Source: Rhodothalassiaceae bacterium
GTDB lineage: Bacteria; Pseudomonadota; Alphaproteobacteria; Sphingomonadales; Rhodothalassiaceae
Length of the DNA stretch: 64,000 nucleotides
Assembly: GCA_026004935.1 (NCBI GenBank)
Contig: BPKC01000001.1
Span: 2,429,381 to 2,493,380, forward strand
Direction: 5' to 3'
Shown here: in pieces, positions 7,746 to 15,941 of the stretch
Layout of the letters: each line of letters opens with the position of its first letter
Position numbering within the stretch: position 1 is the first letter of the stretch
Made by a program: the position numbers and the translations under genes
The notes under the pieces: generated by a model
Database searches by the model: none
What the model was told of the DNA's origin: nothing
What the model saw: only the letters and a program-made list of their open reading frames with translations

Positions 7746-10085
7746 GTGGGCACGAGGACGCAGGCGGGACGGAACCGGGACCAGGGCTTGTCGCGCCACC
7801 AGCCGTGGCGGCCGAGCCCGCTGGCGCTGCTGCTGGCGATCGGGCTTGCCGGATGCACGACGGCCGGCGGCAGGGATCACCGTCCGGCACCGCCGCCGGG
7901 CCTGTTCGGCGAGCCTGGGCCGATCGAGCACGGCGCGGGCGAGGAAAGCGGCGAGCAGGTGGCCGAGCTTTCGAGCGGCAGGAAGCTCGAGAAGGCGGAG
8001 ATCTTCTCCGGCGCCGGGGCCCGGCTCGGGCAGCCGGCTCCCGTCTCGGTTTCGCCGGCGGAAGGGGGCTTGAGCCTCAACTTCGTGGATGCGCCCCTGA
8101 AGGACGTCGTCGAGGCGATCCTCGGCGAGACGCTGGGGGTCAACTACGTGATCGATCCCGGCACCGATGCCCGCATCACCGCCCGCTCCGCGCGGCCCAT
8201 CGCAAAGGACCGGCTGATCCCGGTGCTCGAGGACATTCTTGCGCTCAACAATCTGGCCCTCGTCAAGCGCCCGCAGGGCTACCGGATCCTGCCCATCGAG
8301 AAGGCCTCGGGGCTTTCGGCCGACGTGCTCCATCTGGCGGCGAGCGCGGGCGACGGCGGCTTCGGCTACCACGTGATCCCGCTCACATATGCGCAGGCCT
8401 CCGCGGTGCGCGACGCGATCCAGCCGACCCTCGTGCCGGGCCGCGGCGTGCTCGCCGATGACGCCCGCAATCTCCTGATCTTCCGCGGCCCCGGCGCGGA
8501 GGCGCAGGACGTCGTCTCGCTCGTCGAGCTGTTCGACGTCGACTGGCTGAAGGGCATGCACTACGGGCTGTTCCCGCTGGAAAGCGCGGATGTCGCGAGC
8601 GTGATTCCGGAGCTCGAGGCCGTCTTCGGGCTGGACGAGGCGCGCCCGGGCAGCATGCCGGCCGCGGTGCGGTTTCTCCCGATCGAGCGGATGAATGCGG
8701 TGCTCGTGATCACGCCCGCGCGCGAGCTCGTGCGCGAGGCCGAAAGCTGGATCGAGCGGCTCGACCGCGGCGAGGGCGTCGCCGGCGAGCGCCAGCTCTT
8801 CGTCTACCGCCTGAAGGCCGCGCGGGCCGAGGATGTGGCGGAGGTGCTCTCGGGTCTGTTCGAGGTGCAGCTGTCGTCTGCCGAGAGCACGTCGCCCGGC
8901 TTTTCCGGCTTCGGCGACGTCGCGCCGGGCCGGCGCGCGGGCGAGGCCTTCGGGCTTTCAGGTGCCGACACCGCCCAGGGCGCGAGCGCGGCGGGACGCG
9001 CCCGCCCCGCCCAGCCTTCGGCGACGCCGCAGGGCGCAGCGGGCGCCGGCGGCACCGCGTCGCGGACCAGGCTTGGGGGTGCCCGCAGCGGAGCGACGGC
9101 CGGCGGCCTTCAGAGCAACCCGCTCTTCCACGACGGCCCGCGGATCATCGCCGACGGCCGCAACGACGCGCTGCTCGTCTACGCGACGCCGCAGGAATAC
9201 CGGATGATCGAGCGCACCGTCAAAAGGCTCGACGTCGCACCGCTTCAGGTGCTGATCGAGGCGACCATCGCCGAGGTGACACTCAACGACCAGCTTCAGT
9301 TCGGCCTGCGCTGGTTCTTCCAGAACCAGGGCGCGACCGGCCGGCGCAACAACACCGTCACCTTCTCGGACCTGCAGAACGGCGGGGTCAGCCAGCAGTT
9401 CCCGGGCTTTTCCTATCTCTTCACCGGCCGTTCGGCGCAGGTGGCTCTCAACGCTCTCGCGGATCTGACCAATGTGAACGTGGTGTCCTCGCCGCAGCTG
9501 ATGGTGCTCGACAACGGCACGGCCCGCCTGCAGGTGGGCGACCAGGTGCCGGTGCCGACGCAGCAGTCGGTCTCGACGCTGGACCCCAACGCGCCGATCG
9601 TCAATTCCATCGACTTCCGGGACACCGGCGTCATCCTCGAGGTCACCCCGCATGTGAACGCGAGCGGGCTGGTGGTGCTCGACGTCCGCCAGGAGGTCTC
9701 GGACGTCGTGCCGACGACCTCGTCCGGCATCGACGCGCCGACGATCCAGAGGCGGGTGATCGAATCCACGGTGGCCGTGCAGAACGGCGAGACGATCGCC
9801 CTCGGCGGTCTCATCCGCGACACGCGCAACCGCACGCGCTCGGGCATCCCGTTCTTCTCGCGTCTGCCGCTCTTCGGACCGCTGTTCGGCACCACCACCA
9901 ACAAGAAGGACCGCACGGAGCTGCTCGTGCTGCTCACGCCGCGGGTGGTGCGCGATGCCGGCGAGGCGCGGGCGGTCACGCGCGAGCTGCGGGAGCGGCT
10001 CTACGGCCTGGAAGCCCTGCGCGAGCAGTTCGCGGTCGAGAAGGCGTCCTCCGATGGCGGCGAGAGCCCGCAGGCGCCCCGCTGA
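7746..10085 (+). CDS. gspD: Type II secretion outer-membrane secretin GspD
   Basis: Forms the outer-membrane channel. The 779-residue protein starts at a GTG preceded by GGAGAAGGAG. A lipobox-like LAGC near residue 38 suggests a lipidated N-terminus, which is unusual but known among secretins. N0 begins near residue 105 (LSLNFVDAPLKDVVEAILGE), N1-N3 follow, and a Gly/Ala/Arg-rich low-complexity loop of about 80 residues interrupts the N3 region (370-450). The C-terminal secretin domain (about 520-750) carries the expected VPVPTQQS and LGGLIRDT patterns. It sits 57 bases after the gspC-like gene and 13 before gspI. Confidence 0.95.
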   Translation: MGTRTQAGRNRDQGLSRHQPWRPSPLALLLAIGLAGCTTAGGRDHRPAPPPGLFGEPGPIEHGAGEESGEQVAELSSGRKLEKAEIFSGAGARLGQPAPVSVSPAEGGLSLNFVDAPLKDVVEAILGETLGVNYVIDPGTDARITARSARPIAKDRLIPVLEDILALNNLALVKRPQGYRILPIEKASGLSADVLHLAASAGDGGFGYHVIPLTYAQASAVRDAIQPTLVPGRGVLADDARNLLIFRGPGAEAQDVVSLVELFDVDWLKGMHYGLFPLESADVASVIPELEAVFGLDEARPGSMPAAVRFLPIERMNAVLVITPARELVREAESWIERLDRGEGVAGERQLFVYRLKAARAEDVAEVLSGLFEVQLSSAESTSPGFSGFGDVAPGRRAGEAFGLSGADTAQGASAAGRARPAQPSATPQGAAGAGGTASRTRLGGARSGATAGGLQSNPLFHDGPRIIADGRNDALLVYATPQEYRMIERTVKRLDVAPLQVLIEATIAEVTLNDQLQFGLRWFFQNQGATGRRNNTVTFSDLQNGGVSQQFPGFSYLFTGRSAQVALNALADLTNVNVVSSPQLMVLDNGTARLQVGDQVPVPTQQSVSTLDPNAPIVNSIDFRDTGVILEVTPHVNASGLVVLDVRQEVSDVVPTTSSGIDAPTIQRRVIESTVAVQNGETIALGGLIRDTRNRTRSGIPFFSRLPLFGPLFGTTTNKKDRTELLVLLTPRVVRDAGEARAVTRELRERLYGLEALREQFAVEKASSDGGESPQAPR

Positions 10086-10098
10086 GGGGCGGGGGCCG

Positions 10099-10506
10099 AT
10101 GCGCGCGGTCGCAGGCGGGCGCGGCGGCGGCTTCACGCTGATCGAGGTGATCGTCGCCTTCGTCATCGCGGCGCTGGCGCTGGCCGCGGTCTACGAGGCC
10201 TTCTCGCTGGGGTTCCGGGCAAGTGACAAGGCGGAAGCGGCATTGCGCCGGCAGATCGTCGCCGAAAACCGCCTCGCCGAGCTCGGCATTCTGATCCCGC
10301 TCACCCCCGGCCGGCACGCCGGTACCGAGGCGGGAATCGCCTGGGAGGTCGTGGTCCGCCCGGCCGCCGGGTTTTCCGCCCGGCTCGAGGATGCCCTGGG
10401 CGTCCGGCCGGTGGAGGTGGAGGTCGCCGTGCGCGATCGCGACGGCCTGCTCGCGCTCCACACCCGCCGGCTCGCGCGGCGGCCGCCGGCGGGGGAGCGG
10501 CGCTGA
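10099..10506 (+). CDS. gspI: Type II secretion minor pseudopilin GspI
   Basis: A 135-residue pseudopilin with a short leader ending in Gly and the prepilin motif GFTLIEVIVAFVIAALALAA. Size and position directly before a longer pseudopilin match GspI, part of the pseudopilus tip complex (I-J-K). The start follows a GAGGGGCGGGGG tract. The last base of its stop codon is the first base of the next start codon region (TGATG overlap). Confidence 0.88.
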   Translation: MRAVAGGRGGGFTLIEVIVAFVIAALALAAVYEAFSLGFRASDKAEAALRRQIVAENRLAELGILIPLTPGRHAGTEAGIAWEVVVRPAAGFSARLEDALGVRPVEVEVAVRDRDGLLALHTRRLARRPPAGERR

Positions 10507-11162
10507 TGCCGGCGACGCGCCTCACACGCCCCGCGTCCCCGCGCGCGGCCGGGTTTACGCTGGTCGAAGTGCTGGTCGCGCTCGTCATCCTCGCGATGCT
10601 CATGGTGGCGCTTTATGCGGCGTTCCGCTTTTCGGCCCGTGCGCTGGAGGCGGCGCGCGCGCGGGGGACGATGATCGAGGAGATGGCGGCGGGCATCTCC
10701 TTCCTGCGCGAGCGGCTGTCGCAGGCGCAGAACGTGCTGCTCACGACGGGGCCGCAGAGCCAGGAGGCGAGCTTCGCGGGCGATGCCGGGGCGCTGGCCT
10801 TCGTCGCGCCGATGCCGGCGGACATCTCGCTCGGCGGACTCTACTACTTCCGCCTGTCCTTCGATCCGGCGGCGCGGGCGACGCGGCTCGAGCTTGCGCT
10901 TTACCGCTCGCGCGAGGTCTTCCGGCTCGAGGAGGCGGCCGACCGCCGCAGCCGCGTGATCTTCCCCGGCTATCGTGCCGTGTTCCGCTACTACGGGCGC
11001 GACGAGCCGGCGCCGGACGCGCCCGCCCGCTGGCAGGACGCCTGGCCGGCGCGCGGCTGGCTGCCGCAGCTCGTCGAAATCCGGCTTGAGCCGCTGACAC
11101 CCGATGCCGCCTCCGCCCGGCCCTGGCCGCCGATCCGCATCGCCCTCGCCGCGGCGGATTAG
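10506..11162 (+). CDS. gspJ: Type II secretion minor pseudopilin GspJ
   Basis: A 218-residue pseudopilin with a 15-residue leader, the motif GFTLVEVLVALVILAMLMV, and a large C-terminal globular part containing a hydrophobic surface segment (GGLYYFRLSF near 115). Length and order identify it as GspJ of the tip complex. It is the last gene of the operon; gspK, which normally follows, is absent, and the next 500 bases are non-coding repeats. Confidence 0.88.
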   Translation: MPATRLTRPASPRAAGFTLVEVLVALVILAMLMVALYAAFRFSARALEAARARGTMIEEMAAGISFLRERLSQAQNVLLTTGPQSQEASFAGDAGALAFVAPMPADISLGGLYYFRLSFDPAARATRLELALYRSREVFRLEEAADRRSRVIFPGYRAVFRYYGRDEPAPDAPARWQDAWPARGWLPQLVEIRLEPLTPDAASARPWPPIRIALAAAD

Positions 11163-11282
11163 CGGCGGCGCGCGCCAGTCATCCGCGGGCCGCCTGCAGC
11201 CCGGTGTCCCCTAGGGTCGCTCGCCGCCTCGTATGGCGGATCTGTTCGATGTTTGAACGTCACCGGCCGGCCCTTTCTCTTC

Positions 11283-11694
11283 GTCACCCGCCGACTTGAT
11301 CGGCGGGTCCAGACAGTGGTGCGCCTCATGTCCGACCTCAGGGTTGTCTGCGCCTTCGGCTGGGTTCGCCGGTCAAGCCGGCGAACGACGCCAAAGGGGA
11401 GCGTCGCTCGCCGCTGCCTCCCGCCTTCGTCAACCGTGGAAGCCCACTTCCCTCGTCACCCGCCGGCTTGACCGGCGGGTCCAGAGGGCGGCAAAGCCGA
11501 CTCCAGGCGCCGAGGCTGCCGTCACCGTCCCATGGGTTCGCCGGTCAAGCAGGCGAACGACGATCCAGTCATCAGTGATCAGTGATCAGCGATCGGCGAT
11601 AAGCGAGCGGGATTGCGAGCGTCCCCTGCGGCCCTCGCTCTGCGTCGCCCGGCCGTCCTCTCTTCATCACCCGCCGGCTTGACCGGCGGGTCCA
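11283..11694. repeat. Palindromic repeat cluster 1
   Basis: Five copies of short palindromes between the convergent gspJ and trmFO genes. Copies of the CACCCGCCGGCTTGACCGG type lie at about 11283-11312, 11455-11483 and 11665-11694. Copies of the variant GGGTTCGCCGGTCAAGC lie at 11362-11389 and 11534-11558. Each can fold into a GC-rich hairpin. The family recurs at about 38.7, 43.1 and 51.8 kb. The rest of this 545-base gap holds no recognisable gene. Confidence 0.85.
11566..11600. repeat. Heptamer satellite (TGATSAC units) in cluster 1
   Basis: Four to five tandem 7-base units, written here on the reverse orientation as GTCATCA, GTGATCA, GTGATCA, GCGATCG. The array lies about 8 bases from the TTCGCCGG-type palindrome at 11534-11558. 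The same arrangement occurs in the three other clusters. Confidence 0.75.
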
Positions 11695-11707
11695 GCGGTC
11701 GTCCGCC

Positions 11708-13093
11708 TCAGCCTTGCGCCGCGGACACCGCGGACAGCGCGTGCAGGTGGCGTGCCCAGGAGTCGATCGCGGCGAGCGCGCGGCGGGCCAGCGCCCGCTT
11801 GCGCTCGCGCCCGCGCGTGCCGTCGTCCGCAAGCGGCGGGAAGAGGCCGAAGTTCACGTTCATGGGCTGAAAGGTGTCGGGATCGGCCTCGCCGGTGATG
11901 TGGGCGAGCAGCGCGCCATGGGCCGTCTCGCGCGGCGGCGGGGGCAGATCGACGGCGAGCCGCTCCGCCGCGACGAAGAGGCCGGCGAGAAGCCCGATCG
12001 CCGCCGATTCCACATAGCCCTCCACCCCCGTGATCTGGCCGGCAAAGCGGATATGGGGGCGCGCCTTCAGCCTGAGGCGCGCGTCCAGCAGCTTCGGCGA
12101 ACGGATGAAGGTGTTGCGGTGCAGCCCCCCGAGGCGCGCGAACTCCGCATTCTCGAGCCCCGGGATCATGCGGAAGACGCGGACCTGCTCGCCATGGCGC
12201 AGCTTCGTCTGGAAACCGACCATGTTGTAGAGCGTCCCCAGCCGGTTGTCCTGCCGGAGCTGGACTACGGCATGGGGCCGGCGGCCCGTGCGCGGATCGG
12301 TGAGGCCGACCGGCTTCATCGGCCCGAAGCGCAGCGTCTCGCGCCCGCGCGAGGCCATCACCTCGATCGGCATGCAGCCCTCGAAATAGGGCGTGTCCTT
12401 CTCCCAGTCGCGAAACGCGATGGTCTCCGCAGAAAGCAGCGCGTCGACGAAGGCCTCGTACTGCTCCTTCGTCAGCGGGCAGTTGATGTAGTCGGCCCCT
12501 TCTCCCTTGTCGTAGCGGGACTGGAACCAGGCCACCGAAAAGTCGATCGAATCCTTGTAGACGATGGGCGCGATGGCATCGAAAAAGGCGAGCTCCCGCT
12601 CGCCCGTCACCCGCCGGATGTCGTCCGCGAGCGCCGAGCCCGTAAGCGGTCCCGTGGCGACGATGACGTCACCCGTCTCGGGGCCGGGCAACGCGGTGAC
12701 CTCCTCGCGCTGCACCGTGATGAGCGGATGCTCGGCGATGGCGCGGGTGACGGTCTCGGCGAAGATCTCGCGGTCGACGGCGAGCGCCGAGCCCGCCGGC
12801 ACGCGCGCTTTGTCGGCCGCATGCATGACGAGCGAGCCGAGGCGGCGCATCTCCTCGTGCAGGACGCCGACGGCGTTGTGCTCGGCGTCGTCAGACCGGA
12901 AGGAGTTGGAGCACACGAGTTCGGCCAGCCGGTCCGTGTGGTGCGCCGGCGTCATGGTCAAGGGGCGCATCTCGTGCAGCACGACGGCGACGCCCGCGCG
13001 CGCAAGCTGCCAGGCGACCTCCGAGCCTGCAAGCCCGCCGCCGATCACATGCACCGGCCCCGTGGCCGTTCCGCCTGTGCCGAGCCCGTCCAT
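11708..13093 (-). CDS. trmFO: tRNA (uracil-54-C5) methyltransferase TrmFO, folate- and FAD-dependent
   Basis: Makes ribothymidine at position 54 of tRNA using methylenetetrahydrofolate and FADH2. The 461-residue protein begins with an FAD-binding glycine-rich motif ([18 protein letters not shown], residues 12-29). It contains the family signature [18 protein letters not shown] and the downstream segment [14 protein letters not shown] chose the ATG at 13093 because it lies just before the FAD motif, follows AAGGGAAGGA, and fits a promoter-like element at 13136-13163; longer starts exist up to 13150. It is monocistronic and faces gspJ across a palindrome cluster. Confidence 0.95.
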   Translation of the reverse strand: MDGLGTGGTATGPVHVIGGGLAGSEVAWQLARAGVAVVLHEMRPLTMTPAHHTDRLAELVCSNSFRSDDAEHNAVGVLHEEMRRLGSLVMHAADKARVPAGSALAVDREIFAETVTRAIAEHPLITVQREEVTALPGPETGDVIVATGPLTGSALADDIRRVTGERELAFFDAIAPIVYKDSIDFSVAWFQSRYDKGEGADYINCPLTKEQYEAFVDALLSAETIAFRDWEKDTPYFEGCMPIEVMASRGRETLRFGPMKPVGLTDPRTGRRPHAVVQLRQDNRLGTLYNMVGFQTKLRHGEQVRVFRMIPGLENAEFARLGGLHRNTFIRSPKLLDARLRLKARPHIRFAGQITGVEGYVESAAIGLLAGLFVAAERLAVDLPPPPRETAHGALLAHITGEADPDTFQPMNVNFGLFPPLADDGTRGRERKRALARRALAAIDSWARHLHALSAVSAAQG

Positions 13094-13135
13094 CGCCGGC
13101 CGTCGTCCTTCCCTTGGTCCGTTGCGGCCAGCGCT

Positions 13136-13163
13136 CATATGGTGACGCACCCGCCCGCGTCAA
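13136..13163 (-). promoter_or_regulatory. Possible promoter of trmFO
   Basis: On the minus strand, TTGACG and CATATG hexamers are separated by 16 bases. The predicted start of transcription would leave a leader of about 30 bases before the preferred trmFO start. The -10 match is poor, so this is tentative. Confidence 0.3.
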
Positions 13164-13219
13164 ATGCCCCGCCCAACTCGCCATCTTGCAACATCTTGCT
13201 TGAGGCCCTGAAGCTTCGG

Positions 13220-13249
13220 TTGACAGAACGACGTCGCGCCTCATATATA
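13220..13249 (+). promoter_or_regulatory. Likely sigma-70-type promoter of the small RNA candidate
   Basis: A perfect TTGACA (13220-13225) and TATATA (13244-13249) separated by 18 bases. Transcription would start near 13256, just before the structured element that ends in six T at 13352-13357. No protein gene lies downstream on this strand. Confidence 0.55.
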
Positions 13250-13255
13250 CGGCAA

Positions 13256-13357
13256 CAAGTGAACATGAACCCGCGACCCGAAACCCCTGCCCATGGCAGG
13301 GGGATCTGCCCGGAAGGGGCAGGGCCGTCATGGCCTAGGGTCGCGGGGCGCTTTTTT
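13256..13357 (+). ncRNA. Candidate structured small RNA with three hairpins, closing stem and U tract
   Basis: A perfect 10-bp closing stem (CCCGCGACCC at 13270-13279 with GGGTCGCGGG at 13338-13347) encloses three consecutive hairpins. These are CCCCTGCC/GGCAGGGG with a CAT loop (13284-13302), CTGCCC/GGGCAG with a GGAA-containing loop (13306-13322) and GGCC/GGCC with a GTCAT loop (13323-13335). Six T follow at 13352-13357. A good promoter lies immediately upstream. I do not recognise it as tRNA, SRP RNA, 6S RNA, tmRNA or a known riboswitch. It has no open reading frame of note, and its 3' half overlaps the end of the opposing DUF3800 gene. Confidence 0.6.
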
Positions 13358-14092
13358 GGGGGCCAGCCGAAAATTCCAGACGCTGAATTTGGCGGGTATC
13401 GGCGTGTTCCGCGAAAGGCCAGTCAGTCCCGCCCGGGCCAAGATGTTCCTCGCCACCGCGGTTTTGGCCGCGGACGCGCTCGGGCCCAGGTGACGATCGT
13501 TCCGCAGGTAGGCCATTGCACCGAGGATGATGTCGTTGACCTGCAGCAGGTGGCTTTTCTTCGAATCCAGAAAATGGACGTGGGCGACGGGTCCGCTGTC
13601 GGTTCCGAGCTTGCGCCGCAGAGCGTTGTTGAGGATTGGCCGCAGGGATCTGTCCGGATCGTGGCGCGTGGTGCGGTAATCGAGATAAATCCGCACGGGC
13701 CTCGCATCAGGGTAGAGCCGGATGCGATGGAACAGGAACTGATAAAGGAACTTGTTGAAACCCAGCTCCTTGTCTCCGCCGCTGTACCCGGTATGGTCGA
13801 TCCGAGCGGCCTCCGGAAACATCACATGCCAGTCCAGAATCCCTGCTTCGTGGAGTGCGAAGAATACGTCAACGAAAGCCTCGTACGCGAGTCGGCGTGA
13901 CGGTGAAAGCTTCGTCCATTTGAGCTCGCCGGAAAGGCCGTGCCTGCTGCGCAGGCCCAGCAGCCTGCGCTCGACAGCCGGGACATGCGCCTTCTCGATC
14001 CAGATGCCTCCGAGAGCGAGAAAGCGGTGACCGCTCTGCGAGCTTTCATCGACGTAAACGCTCAGCTCCCTCAAGAGATGCCCCCCGCTCAA
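13328..14092 (-). CDS. DUF3800 domain protein
   Basis: About 254 residues with the DUF3800 pattern: LSVYVDESSQSGH near the N-terminus, a central IYLDYRTTRHD (acidic) segment and LDSKKSHLLQVNDIILGAM near 190. DUF3800 proteins have an RNase H-like fold and are often found in mobile or defence-associated contexts; their role is unknown. The frame starts only at a TTG with no usable ribosome site. An ATG overlapping the upstream stop (14100-14102) with GAGGGAG lies one frame off, separated from the gene by a run of six C at 14081-14086 (plus strand). One base fewer in that run would give an ATG-started protein, so this start is suspect. Confidence 0.8.
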   Translation of the reverse strand: MSGGHLLRELSVYVDESSQSGHRFLALGGIWIEKAHVPAVERRLLGLRSRHGLSGELKWTKLSPSRRLAYEAFVDVFFALHEAGILDWHVMFPEAARIDHTGYSGGDKELGFNKFLYQFLFHRIRLYPDARPVRIYLDYRTTRHDPDRSLRPILNNALRRKLGTDSGPVAHVHFLDSKKSHLLQVNDIILGAMAYLRNDRHLGPSASAAKTAVARNILARAGLTGLSRNTPIPAKFSVWNFRLAPKKAPRDPRP

Positions 14093-14098
14093 ACTCCC

Positions 14099-15910
14099 TC
14101 ATGGCCGCCCTTCCGCCTGCCGTCGTGCGGCGATCCAGTCGCGGATGCGCGCCTCCAGGATGGGCAGCGGCAGAGCGCCTTCGGCCAGCACGGCGTCGTG
14201 GAAGGCGCGGATGTCGAAGTCCCCGCCAAGCGCCTGTTCGGCCTCGCGACGCAGGCGGCGGATGGTGAGTTCGCCCAGCTTGTAGCTCAGGGCCTGTGCG
14301 GGCCAGGAGATGTAGCGGTCCACCTCGGTCGCGATATTGTGCTCGGAAAGCGCGGTGTTCTCCTCGAGGAACGCGATCGCGCGCGCCCGGCTCCAGCCCA
14401 GCGCGTGGATCCCCGTGTCGACCACGAGCCGCGCGGCGCGCCACATGTCGTAGCTGAGCCGGCCCATGCGCTGATACGGCGTCTCGTAGATCCCCATCTC
14501 GGCGCCGAGACCCTCCGCATACAGCGCCCAGCCCTCGCCGAATGCGGAGATGTAGAGCTCCTGGCGGAACCGCGGCACGTCCTCGAGCTCGCGCGCAAGC
14601 GAGATCTGCAGGTGGTGGCCGGGCACCGCCTCGTGGAGCGTGAGCGCCGGCAGCTCGTAGAGCGGGCGCTTGTCGAGGGCATGGGTGTTGACGAGGAAGA
14701 GGCCGCCACGCACGCCCGGGATCGCGGGCCAGTAGCGCCCCGTGGTGTAGTTGGGCGCGATCTCGGCGGGCACCGGGGCGACGCCATAGGGCATGCGCGG
14801 CAGCCGGCCGAACCAGGCGGGCAGCAGCGCGTCGATGCGCTTGGCGATCCAGGCGGCGTGCTCGAGGAGGGCGCGCGGCGTCTTCGCATAGAAACGCGGA
14901 TCCGTGCGCAGGAAGGCGAAAAAGGCCCGAAGGTCGCCCTGAAACCCCGCCTCCTCCTTCACCTTCTCCATCTCGGCCCGGATGCGGCGCACCTCGGCTA
15001 GACCGATCTCGTGTATGCGCTCGGGGGCGAGATCGAGGGTGGTGTAGCGCCGGATCTGCTGGCGGTAGTACTCCCGGCCGTCGGGAAGCGCACTCGCCCC
15101 GAGGGTCTCGCGCGCCCGCGGCAGGTATTCTTCGTGCATGAAGCGGGCGAGCGCGCGATAGGCGGGCAGCACCTTCCGCTCGATCACCTCGCGTCCGCGC
15201 GCCGCAAGCTCCTCGCGCCGGTCGGGCGGGATCTCCCGGGGCATCTCGCGCAACGGCCGGAAGAAGGGGCTGTCATCCGCGCGCGCCGGGGCCGCCAGCC
15301 GGTCGAAGGAGATCAGCGCACCTTCGAGCACCGCGCGCGGCATCGTGAAGCCGGAGGCCAATCCTGCGCGCATGTTGGCGATGTTCTGGCGGATGAACCG
15401 CGGCAGCCGCGCGAGCCGGGCGATGTAGCGCGCATAGTCCGCTTCCCCCGCAAAGGGCATGGCGTCGATGACGAAGAGCGGCTCGCTGTGGAAGCCGCTG
15501 TCGGAGACGAAAGGGATCCGCCAGGGCCTGAAGCGCGCGTCCGCGAGACGGTTCTCGAGCATCCAGCGGAAGAGGGCGGCATTGAGCCGGTCGCGCTCGT
15601 CAAGCGATTCCTGCGGAATGCAGGCAAGGCGTGCGAGCAGCTTCGCATTCGCCGCGTTCCAGCGGCGCCAGGCCCCGGGCGAGGCATCGGGTACGCGGTC
15701 GTCGTAGCGATGGTCGCCGGCCATGGTCGCCGCGAACGGGTCATGGGCGAGCCGCGCCTCCCATTCCTCTTCGAACAGGCGGTGAAGCGCCGCCCCGGGT
15801 CCGCCGGCCTCGTCCAGCAGCTTCCCGCAGTCCGGCCCGCCGGCCGCGACGGGTGCACAGGGCGCGGCCCAAAGAACCGCGGCGGCAAGGATCATCGTCG
15901 AGGTGCGCAT
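14099..15910 (-). CDS. DUF885 family secreted zinc metalloprotease-like protein
   Basis: A 603-residue protein with an N-terminal signal peptide (MRTSTMILAAAVLWAAP, cleavage near APVAAGG), so probably periplasmic. The DUF885 (gluzincin-type) zinc motif HEAVPGHH lies at 426-433 and is followed by the family segment GWALYAEGLGAEMG. The ATG is preceded by AGGAAGGAGAG; the longer open frame upstream is not coding. Substrates of this family are poorly known, with a role in peptide or dipeptide hydrolysis inferred from the metalloprotease fold. Its stop abuts the DUF3800 gene. Confidence 0.9.
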   Translation of the reverse strand: MRTSTMILAAAVLWAAPCAPVAAGGPDCGKLLDEAGGPGAALHRLFEEEWEARLAHDPFAATMAGDHRYDDRVPDASPGAWRRWNAANAKLLARLACIPQESLDERDRLNAALFRWMLENRLADARFRPWRIPFVSDSGFHSEPLFVIDAMPFAGEADYARYIARLARLPRFIRQNIANMRAGLASGFTMPRAVLEGALISFDRLAAPARADDSPFFRPLREMPREIPPDRREELAARGREVIERKVLPAYRALARFMHEEYLPRARETLGASALPDGREYYRQQIRRYTTLDLAPERIHEIGLAEVRRIRAEMEKVKEEAGFQGDLRAFFAFLRTDPRFYAKTPRALLEHAAWIAKRIDALLPAWFGRLPRMPYGVAPVPAEIAPNYTTGRYWPAIPGVRGGLFLVNTHALDKRPLYELPALTLHEAVPGHHLQISLARELEDVPRFRQELYISAFGEGWALYAEGLGAEMGIYETPYQRMGRLSYDMWRAARLVVDTGIHALGWSRARAIAFLEENTALSEHNIATEVDRYISWPAQALSYKLGELTIRRLRREAEQALGGDFDIRAFHDAVLAEGALPLPILEARIRDWIAARRQAEGRP

Positions 15911-15941
15911 GCGCCGCTCTCCTTCCTCATGCGCGCAGGTC

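Noticed and set aside
11253-11682. Open frames across the palindrome clusters encoding VTRRLDRRVQ-like peptides
   Set aside because: These are translations of the palindromic repeats; the same peptide appears in several frames and strands with no ribosome sites.
13306-13322. GGAA-containing hairpin resembling the SRP RNA tip
   Set aside because: The asymmetric internal loop of SRP domain IV (AGGTCCGGAAGGAAGCA) is absent; the stem is fully paired.
13270-13347. Cloverleaf-like fold that could be a tRNA
   Set aside because: No anticodon arm of standard size, no TTCRA T-loop, no CCA or discriminator pattern, and the arms do not have tRNA lengths. The six T at the end fit a terminated small RNA.
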